A stretch of 64,000 nt of DNA, from assembly GCA_028994555.1 (NCBI GenBank), contig JARDVN010000001.1, forward strand, positions 3,844,001-3,908,000, given 5' to 3'. This stretch comes from Citrobacter amalonaticus. Lineage in GTDB: Bacteria > Pseudomonadota > Gammaproteobacteria > Enterobacterales > Enterobacteriaceae. The notes under the pieces were generated by a model. It worked only from the letters and a program-made list of their open reading frames with translations. It was not told the DNA's origin and did no database searches. The position numbers and the translations under genes were made by a program. The first letter of the stretch is position 1, and every line of letters starts with the position of its first letter. Positions 58,820 to 64,000 of the stretch are shown here, one piece after another.

Positions 58820-59091
58820 CAGATTTCCTTCGGGGCTTTCTGTCCGAGATCGGCGAGGACTTTAGCTGTAGCCGATGGGTTGCTTGAGTCGGTCTTGTTC
58901 AGAATGTCCTGCAGTATCTTCGTGCGCTTCATTTGCTCACGTTTATTGAGCCTGTATGTCAGGACGCCGAGGATAATGCTGAATGCGACGCCAATAATGA
59001 AGCCCCAGTCCTGCAATGACAGGCTGGCAAAGAAAGCCGCAAGACCAGCGCTGCCGTATGTCGCGTTGCTGTATCTTTCGTCCATCTTCAT
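58819..59091 (-). CDS. Class II holin
   Basis: A 90-residue small membrane protein with two hydrophobic segments (about 13-30 SAGLAAFFASLSLQDWGF and 32-48 IGVAFSIILGVLTYRLN) and a charged C-terminal tail (KREQMKRTKILQDILNKTDSSNP). It is first in the lysis cassette, upstream of the SAR endolysin. It likely times depolarisation or hole formation. Intact. Confidence 0.8.
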   Translation of the reverse strand: MKMDERYSNATYGSAGLAAFFASLSLQDWGFIIGVAFSIILGVLTYRLNKREQMKRTKILQDILNKTDSSNPSATAKVLADLGQKAPKEI

Positions 59092-59196
59092 AGTCTCTCT
59101 CCTCGCGGTAAATGCGGGAGCTGTGTGTTGTAGGGTCAGGCCCTCGGGCTGGATTTAACAACGAGGCATGTCGATGATGATTCCCGGGGCCTGAAA

Positions 59197-59220
59197 TAAA
59201 AAACCCGCTCGCGGCGGGAA
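59197..59220 (-). terminator. Terminator downstream of the phage tRNA
   Basis: Perfect stem CCCGC/GCGGG with a 5-nt loop and T6 on the minus strand, between the tRNA-like gene and the holin. It is a likely target of Q antitermination (inference). Confidence 0.8.
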
Positions 59221-59274
59221 TATGAGGGTGTGGCAATGTCAGCTCTGCGGCTGAAGATACCCTGGCTGGGTTTT

Positions 59275-59352
59275 TGGTGGGCCGTGAAGGATTCGAACCT
59301 GTCTACCCTTCCCTTATGAGGGGACCGCTCATACCAAATGAGCTTCCGGCCC
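59275..59352 (-). tRNA. Phage-borne tRNA with CAU anticodon (Met or Ile2)
   Basis: A 78-nt cloverleaf on the minus strand with encoded CCA: acceptor GGGCCGG/...CGGCCC (one mismatch at the inner pair), D-arm GCTCATTTGGTATGAGC, anticodon arm around CTCATAA giving anticodon CAT, and T-arm CAGGTTCGAATCCTT. CAU tRNAs can be Met or, after lysidine modification, Ile2. It sits between Q and the lysis genes, where Stx and other lambdoid phages also carry tRNAs. Confidence 0.8.
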
Positions 59353-59355
59353 AGA

Positions 59356-59390
59356 AAAGAAAAAGCCCAAGGCGTTAACCTCGGGCTTGA
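59356..59390 (-). terminator. Probable late terminator (tR'-like) downstream of Q
   Basis: AAGCCC...CCTCGGGCTT hairpin, T-rich on the minus strand exit (TTTTTCTTTTC). Located between the Q gene and the tRNA, where lambdoid phages have the late promoter and a Q-dependent terminator. The late promoter itself was not resolved. Confidence 0.55.
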
Positions 59391-59508
59391 ATTTTTTTGC
59401 TTAGGAACGATTGAACGGATTCCCAGCGTTAGAGATAAACCTAACCAGTTTTTCCGTAAATAGCAATAACATTTTTCTGCGAAATGTCACAATTAAGTAA
59501 ATAATTAC

Positions 59509-60318
59509 TCATCGCGTCACTTTTGAGAGAACAGAATCGGCAAAAGACTCCTGTTTGTGGCATTCACTTACCAGCGCTTCGAAAAGTGGCTGAAGCTGCT
59601 CGTATGCTGATGTTTTTTTTATATCCGTTACGGTTCTGATGCCTTCCAGAACTACCGAGAACTTTAATCTCGCATAACCACGCCCGCCGCAGCGAACGCA
59701 GCATTTCATCACTGGAACGCCCTGGAGATCACTTTCCTTCTTGTCCAGCACCTTGCCCTTCCCGTGGCAGCGACACGAATTGCTGATAACACCCTTTCCG
59801 TTACACGACTTGCATTTAACCTTGACCACTTCTCGTACTGAGTTCCATTTCTCCCAGTCACCCGGGCCAACGGCGCGTGACATTTTTGCCCATGATGGTG
59901 CTTTCCCCCACGGGAAGGTAACTTTATTAGTAAATACCTCTGCTTCAGTAAAACCTGTTCCATCGCAACAATCGCACCGACGAACGCTTGCTGCGCTGCG
60001 GGCATAATCCTGATATGCAAAAGCACACAAAATTTCGAGAACTCGCCGACGGATTTCTTCATTGAGTTCTGAAACTGATTTGAAGCGTCGGCAAAGTTCA
60101 ACGGATGATTCATAAAGCGCCTCCATTGCCCGATCCGGGCTGCTGATGCCAATTTTTGCAAGGTACAAATCGAATCCAAACCCACACTTGGCGTTAACCA
60201 GTCCAAGCGCGGCCATAACATCAGTTCCGGTCAGGTTGTCGGTGGCAGTCGCCCTCGAGGAGTCACTGAACATCGGTGATTTTGGCGCGAAATATTTAGC
60301 GATTGATTCGAGATTCAT
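59509..60318 (-). CDS. Late antitermination protein Q, zinc-finger type
   Basis: A 269-residue protein that lets RNA polymerase pass terminators upstream of the lysis and head genes. Zinc-binding DnaJ-like repeats are visible: CDCCDGTGF (about 117), CKSCNGKGVISNSCRCHGKGK (about 168-190) and CCVRCGGRGY (about 205). Its position after nin genes and before lysis is the lambdoid order. Intact. Confidence 0.85.
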   Translation of the reverse strand: MNLESIAKYFAPKSPMFSDSSRATATDNLTGTDVMAALGLVNAKCGFGFDLYLAKIGISSPDRAMEALYESSVELCRRFKSVSELNEEIRRRVLEILCAFAYQDYARSAASVRRCDCCDGTGFTEAEVFTNKVTFPWGKAPSWAKMSRAVGPGDWEKWNSVREVVKVKCKSCNGKGVISNSCRCHGKGKVLDKKESDLQGVPVMKCCVRCGGRGYARLKFSVVLEGIRTVTDIKKTSAYEQLQPLFEALVSECHKQESFADSVLSKVTR

Positions 60319-60647
60319 GCGGCTTCTCCTGCTGGCTGTTTTGTTTTTTGCTGTTGCTGGCTGTGCTTTGCTACTGGCGGCAGGCTGGCGCGCTTAACGC
60401 TTTCTGCCTGGTAGCGTTCAACATCGGACCTGGTCATACATCTATCCCCCCACCGTTTCCACGCCGCCTTTGTTCTGGCTTTCGTCCTCATGGCGAACCG
60501 ATGGGCCTTTATGGCTTTACTGGCTGAATAATTGGCATATACCCAAAGAATTCGGAATGCCGCGCATATCCCTACGGCGCCAAACAGAATGCAACTAATC
60601 AGACCAATAAACGCGAGGATATGAATTGTTAATTCAGACGGTGTCAT
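60315..60647 (-). CDS. Small membrane protein in the nin region, unknown
   Basis: A 110-residue protein with one or two N-terminal hydrophobic helices (about 6-40, HILAFIGLISCILFGAVGICAAFRILWV) and a strongly basic C terminus (Arg/Lys-rich, Gln-rich end). It overlaps both Q and ninG by 4 bp. Family not recognised. Confidence 0.6.
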   Translation of the reverse strand: MTPSELTIHILAFIGLISCILFGAVGICAAFRILWVYANYSASKAIKAHRFAMRTKARTKAAWKRWGDRCMTRSDVERYQAESVKRASLPPVAKHSQQQQKTKQPAGEAA

Positions 60648-61237
60648 GCTGCCTCCTGCTGTTTCAATGCGCGTAGGTCTGCCCTGGCTTTGGCACGTAT
60701 GCCGTCCAGTTCTTCACGGGTGTATCGGTGGGTTTTGTTGTTGGACTCCAGCGCCTGCACTCTTTCTTCGCCGATCAATTCAACCAGCGCAGCGCGATAG
60801 GCTTCGATATTTCCTGACTTGTGAACGTTGCATGATGGACACTGGAGCCAGGTATTATCCTCTGTAAAGCGGAGCTGTGGCGCAGCTGATGTAGTACGGT
60901 AATGCCCGCAGTGCCACACCAGAGCCACCTTTGTTCCACAGGATATGCAGCCGTGACCAAGTGAAAGCAGATACTCCCTGCGCCAGTCGTTGTATGCGCG
61001 CTGGGTCATGTTGATCCAGTGACTGAGTGGTTTAAGCGCGGCTTTCCTCACCTTCAGATCACGGCGTTCCTGCTGAGCTTCCTGTTTACGCTTTCGCTCT
61101 GATTCGGCTTTCTTCCTGGCGAGAAGGCGCTGGCTGTACTCGTAACCATGATCAGGACAGCACCACCATACGTTGTCGTAGGTGGCAATGAATTTGGTCT
61201 TGCAGATTTTGCAGCTGCGGCGGGTTGGTTTACGCAT
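60644..61237 (-). CDS. ninG: NinG/Rap-like recombination protein
   Basis: A 197-residue NinG-family nuclease that assists branch migration and resolution in lambda recombination. N-terminal zinc pattern (RSCKICKTKFIATYDNVWWCCPDHG) and an HNH-like C-terminal region (CISCGTKVALVWHCGHYRTTSAAPQLRF... NTWLQCPSCNVHKSGN) are visible. Overlaps ninE. Intact. Confidence 0.88.
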   Translation of the reverse strand: MRKPTRRSCKICKTKFIATYDNVWWCCPDHGYEYSQRLLARKKAESERKRKQEAQQERRDLKVRKAALKPLSHWINMTQRAYNDWRREYLLSLGHGCISCGTKVALVWHCGHYRTTSAAPQLRFTEDNTWLQCPSCNVHKSGNIEAYRAALVELIGEERVQALESNNKTHRYTREELDGIRAKARADLRALKQQEAA

Positions 61238-61400
61238 GCTTCCTCCTTGCGGCCAGACGCAGCCATTTCTGATCCACCAGGCGGGATGTGTAATCTTTGA
61301 GAGTGGGTATTTCTGACGGGATCAGTTCCGGCTTACGCTTGCTGCGTGTCGGTACTTTGTAGATGCCGCCATTCATGACGCGATTGATGAGGTTAGCCAT
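61230..61400 (-). CDS. NinE-like protein
   Basis: A 56-residue basic protein (start MANLINRVMNGGIYKVPTR, end DQKWLRLAARRKHA). The C terminus resembles lambda NinE (WxxRWLRxxARK). It overlaps ninG by 8 bp and the NinB end by 8 bp, as expected in the nin operon. Confidence 0.65.
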   Translation of the reverse strand: MANLINRVMNGGIYKVPTRSKRKPELIPSEIPTLKDYTSRLVDQKWLRLAARRKHA

Positions 61401-61842
61401 GCTGCTCACCCCACTGTTTCGCCCATTCGATTTCGAGGCGGGATTTCTCGCTGAACTTCACGCCATGCTGCGTGCCGAACCAGTAGATAGCCTCGATGAC
61501 TTCTACCATCTGGCGGACGGTCATCTTGCTTGTACGTTGACCGAACATCACAACTCCGCCGTCCAGACCGGGTGCCATTCTCTGCTCTTGTTTTTTGGCC
61601 TTGGCGACCATTGCGGTAATCAGGTCTTTCCAGTCGTCAGAGTCGTACTTGTTGCCGAACCAGGTTACCTGGTCAGACAGGTCTTTCAGTAACGGCCACA
61701 TCTTGCGGTTCTGATCCAGCGTGCGCGTCATCTCCTTGATGTCGAGAATCAGTGGTCGCCTAGCATCCACCGGCAACTGGCGAATGTAGTTGATAGCGTT
61801 CTGCTTGATTACGTCGTTGATGAGGTGGAATTGCTGCTTCAT
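61393..61842 (-). CDS. ninB: NinB/Orf recombination mediator
   Basis: A 149-residue protein of the NinB (lambda Orf) family, which binds single-stranded DNA and host SSB in recombination. Pattern MKQQFHLINDVIKQNAINYIRQLPVD and EKSRLEIEWAKQWGEQHG. The ATG at 61842 has GGAGGTG upstream; the longer frame from 61890 overlaps another start and is rejected. Intact. Confidence 0.88.
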   Translation of the reverse strand: MKQQFHLINDVIKQNAINYIRQLPVDARRPLILDIKEMTRTLDQNRKMWPLLKDLSDQVTWFGNKYDSDDWKDLITAMVAKAKKQEQRMAPGLDGGVVMFGQRTSKMTVRQMVEVIEAIYWFGTQHGVKFSEKSRLEIEWAKQWGEQHG

Positions 61843-61934
61843 ACGCCACCTCCGAGAGGTAACGCAGAATGCAGAAAATCGCAGGTGCATTTCTGCATCT
61901 GTGACAAGGTGAGGAATTCAGATTGTGGTCGCAT
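61839..61934 (-). CDS. 31-residue phage ORF upstream of ninB
   Basis: ATG at 61934 preceded by AAGGGGA; the frame encodes MRPQSEFLTLSQMQKCTCD and ends LPLGGGV. Its TGA overlaps the ninB ATG (ATGA). The coupling and ribosome site support translation; function unknown. Confidence 0.5.
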   Translation of the reverse strand: MRPQSEFLTLSQMQKCTCDFLHSALPLGGGV

Positions 61935-62060
61935 TTAAGTCCCCTTAAATGCGCAGAAGTCATCGAAGTTGTTCAGGCTCCGATGACTTAATTATGGCTG
62001 GCTGATAACGAATAATCAAACGTTGCTTGACGTTTAGTTATGCGTCGAATTGACTGGGTG

Positions 62061-62585
62061 TCACGCCTCTGGCTTTGGTGCCGAAGCTATCATCGCAGCC
62101 CAGCAGAGTTTCGCCCGATGTGCTGCCTGCTGGCACCCACTCATAGCGTCGTATACTTCCCACTCCTTCTCTTCGCTGAAGCTCTCATCAGGCTCTGATT
62201 CAAAGCCATTAACGATCATGTCTTCAGTCGGCTCAACCGGCACCATAACCCAACCATCCGGAATCACCGGTGAGTTGCCAGACACGACGTCAGCGCGAAC
62301 ATAGAGAGTGTCGTCCTGATGTTGGCTATCGCTGCACCAGGTTAATTCACTGAATTCTCCGTTCTCCGGCCAGACTCCGGCAGTCTGAAGCCAGATATGC
62401 TCCGGTGCTTCCTTGCATGGCGTATTGACTGGAATATTTTCAGGAATATTTTGTTGTTGGTTTTGTTGTCGATTAGCAGCGCGCTCAGCCTTAAGCGACA
62501 GCGCAAGATACTGCTCCATCGACGTTTTAGCGCTGGCAATAATCTCGTCCAGCACATCATCAGTCAGGTCTTTATCTGGTATCAT
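62061..62585 (-). CDS. Ea-type early-region protein, unknown
   Basis: A 174-residue protein (MIPDKDLTDDVLDEIIASAKTSMEQYLALSLKAERAANRQQ). The middle and C-terminal part with WVMVPVEPTEDMIVNGFESEPD and AAHRAKLCWAAMIASAPKPEA is of the common lambdoid ea/DUF551-neighbour type. Its start overlaps the stop of the next gene (ATGA). Function unknown. Confidence 0.65.
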   Translation of the reverse strand: MIPDKDLTDDVLDEIIASAKTSMEQYLALSLKAERAANRQQNQQQNIPENIPVNTPCKEAPEHIWLQTAGVWPENGEFSELTWCSDSQHQDDTLYVRADVVSGNSPVIPDGWVMVPVEPTEDMIVNGFESEPDESFSEEKEWEVYDAMSGCQQAAHRAKLCWAAMIASAPKPEA

Positions 62586-62921
62586 CTCAATACATCCTCC
62601 ACGCTAATTAATCCCTTCCGGCTCAAATAGTCCATTGCATCGCTTTGTAACTTGCTATCAGGGCTGGCTTTTCTGAGTGAGTGGGCTAAACGCTTAACCC
62701 ACATGACCAATTCGCCCACTCGTTTGGTATCCTCATTGATGAGGTTGCCATCGGCCCCCCTGAAGCATGGCGGCCTGATACCGATCCAGCTTCACGTATT
62801 CTTGTACTGCCCATCCCATAGCCTTACAATCCGAGGCCTCCGCCGCATCAGTAGAGTAAGAGGTCGAGCGCCCGCCAGGAACGGAAATTGAGTACAGGTC
62901 GGCCACTGGTTTAATAGTCAT
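62582..62921 (-). CDS. Early-region protein, unknown (one frame break)
   Basis: Repaired, 112 residues: starts MTIKPVADLYSISVPGGRS and ends SRKGLISVEDVLR. The frame breaks at a C6 run (62755-62760); five joins AAMLQGA to DGNLINEDTKRVG. The repaired stop overlaps the start of the downstream gene as ATGA, which supports the repair. Contains an AAMLQ motif at which a 17-bp direct repeat with the preceding gene is found. Confidence 0.65.
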
Positions 62922-63283
62922 GATTTACCTCCCTGAAGCATGGCGGCGCGGACAGTTCTGGCGATGCGTTCACGTAGTTGCTGTGTGCCGTGATACTCGA
63001 CAGCGATAACGCGCAGCTCATTTACCAGCTCACGAATCTGATGGTCTTTCATTGATACCGGAGCTGGCGGGGCGGTGAATAGCTTGTCACCAATTTTCAG
63101 TCCAAGCTCTTTCGGTGGGCGGTAATAGACCAGTGTCCATGCTCCGTTGATGAATGCCACCGGCTCGGCACATTTCTCCGCTTCGAGCGATGCCAGTGCA
63201 GAAGCCTCACCGCATTGTACGTGGTCAGTTTCGGTAATTTGCTGTAACTGCTCTTTGGTGAATTCTTTGGTAATAGTGCTCAT
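62918..63283 (-). CDS. Early-region protein, Ea-type, unknown
   Basis: A 121-residue protein (MSTITKEFTKEQLQQITETDHVQ, end ARTVRAAMLQGGKS). Similar modular proteins in lambdoid phages share the N-terminal EFTKEQLQ and C-terminal AAMLQGG segments. Its stop overlaps the next start. Function unknown. Confidence 0.65.
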   Translation of the reverse strand: MSTITKEFTKEQLQQITETDHVQCGEASALASLEAEKCAEPVAFINGAWTLVYYRPPKELGLKIGDKLFTAPPAPVSMKDHQIRELVNELRVIAVEYHGTQQLRERIARTVRAAMLQGGKS

Positions 63284-63648
63284 GCTGTCGCTCCTTCTTG
63301 ATACCGCTCAAACCAGAACACAACCGGATCGGGCTTCATCTCAACCAGCCCCATACGCACCAGAGCCTTTCCCTTACCTGACCGCAGAAACTCCCGACGA
63401 CCGTCGTCAATAATTCGGCGGTAATCATCCAGGCTGCTACAGTGCTTATGCAAGTTGCATGGGTGGCAGGCCGGTACCAGGTTGGTAATGTCATCGCGCT
63501 CCTGGTGAAGCATCTGCCCATTGAAACGAATGACCGGCTTAACGTGGTCGGCGTGCCATTTGTCGCCAAGCTCGCACCCGCAATAAGCACACCGGCCGCC
63601 GAACTTCATGCGCAACTCTGCGCGCTGCTTTTTGGAAATAGTGCTCAT
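63280..63648 (-). CDS. HNH endonuclease domain protein
   Basis: A 122-residue protein with an HNH motif: CAYCG...KWHADHVKPV (HADH) then NLVPACHPCNLHK, with two CxxC pairs for structural zinc. It may nick or process phage DNA. In the early region, overlapping both neighbours by 4 bp. Intact. Confidence 0.82.
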   Translation of the reverse strand: MSTISKKQRAELRMKFGGRCAYCGCELGDKWHADHVKPVIRFNGQMLHQERDDITNLVPACHPCNLHKHCSSLDDYRRIIDDGRREFLRSGKGKALVRMGLVEMKPDPVVFWFERYQEGATA

Positions 63649-63842
63649 GGGTTAGTCCTCACACGCAGAGGGTCATAAACTTTGGAAACGCCTTTTGAGT
63701 GAGGCTCAACTTTATAGAGCTCATCGCCGGCTGGATGGTTATGGCACTCCTGCATGAACATGCGCAGTGATGATGCGGAAAGAATAAGCACCTCTCCAGC
63801 ATGCAACCTCTCTCTAAGTTCCGTTATTGTTGGCATGCTCAC
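63645..63842 (-). CDS. Small early-region protein, unknown
   Basis: A 65-residue frame beginning at GTG (63842) with an ATG two codons later (MPTITELRERLHAGEVLILS). It overlaps the neighbouring stop as GTGA. No family recognised. Confidence 0.5.
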   Translation of the reverse strand: MSMPTITELRERLHAGEVLILSASSLRMFMQECHNHPAGDELYKVEPHSKGVSKVYDPLRVRTNP

Positions 63843-64000
63843 TCTCCTTTACCGGCTGCGGCTGCCGACTCTTCGTATGCGCGCTTGGATGCATTCAGAA
63901 TGGCTGCCAGTGGTGTGTAAGCGCCTCCGCCTTTGATTGTGTTGTGAATGCCAGCCATTGCCTCGCGAAGATTGCCATGGCTTGCCTCCAGCTCAGCAAT
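63839..64000 (-). CDS. Early-region gene, 5' end outside window
   Basis: The minus-strand frame is open from the window edge to the TGA at 63839 (IAELEASHGNLREAMAGIHN ... SAAAAGKGE), 53 residues. Helical and alanine-rich at the end; not recognised. The remaining early genes, immC/repressor and integrase should lie beyond 64000. Confidence 0.55.
   Translation of the reverse strand: MAELEASHGNLREAMAGIHNTIKGGGAYTPLAAILNASKRAYEESAAAAGKGE

Overview
The window is chromosomal DNA from an enterobacterium, most likely Citrobacter or a close relative. Gene order and protein sequences follow the E. coli/Salmonella ftnA-tyrP-yecA-leuZ-cysT-glyW-pgsA-uvrC-uvrY-sdiA-fliAZ-fliC-fliDST-amyA-yedDEF backbone. 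There is no fliB between fliA and fliC, which argues against Salmonella. The genus is an inference; the family is secure.

Layout. (1) 1-2789 is backbone: the ftnA 3' end, yecH, tyrP with TyrR boxes, and yecA. (2) About 2.8-13.3 kb is an accessory island between yecA and the leuZ tRNA, genes that are adjacent in E. coli K-12. It holds a FidL-like protein, a MarT/ToxR-like membrane regulator, a complete IS1 with a 9-bp target duplication, a LuxR-type regulator, a RidA/LysE/AraC group, a large MisL/AIDA-like autotransporter and an HSL-family esterase. (3) 13.3-31.1 kb is backbone: the tRNA operon leuZ-cysT-glyW, pgsA, uvrC-uvrY, sdiA, the cystine/D-cysteine genes (tcyN, tcyL, dcyD, tcyJ), flagellar regulation and filament genes, amyA, yedD, yedE and yedF. 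(4) From about 31.4 kb to the window end is a lambdoid prophage with a siphovirus-type tail. It enters the host next to a truncated yedK start, and its integrase end lies outside the window.

The prophage late operon reads on the minus strand, from high to low coordinates: nin region, antiterminator Q, a tRNA-like gene, holin/endolysin/Rz/Rz1, terminase, portal, head, tail, tail spike. Beyond the spike, towards the attachment site, lie an O-antigen-type acyltransferase with a SGNH domain, a two-gene operon under a near-perfect LexA box that encodes a UmuD-like S24 protein, and a divergent regulatory region. That region has an Mnt/Arc-like repressor facing an Arc-like repressor plus a Bro-N antirepressor-like gene across three copies of a 10-bp operator motif. 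It resembles the P22 immI locus and is followed by an ORF6N-domain gene.

An essential reading note: at least 23 sites in 16 genes or gene pairs carry reading-frame breaks at mononucleotide runs, and 22 of them are repaired by removing one base. Housekeeping genes are hit (uvrC, three times in tcyN, tcyJ, fliZ, amyA), and repair restores the expected E. coli lengths exactly. I therefore treat these as probable sequencing or assembly errors and annotate the repaired genes as CDS with the break positions given. No CRISPR array or rRNA was seen.
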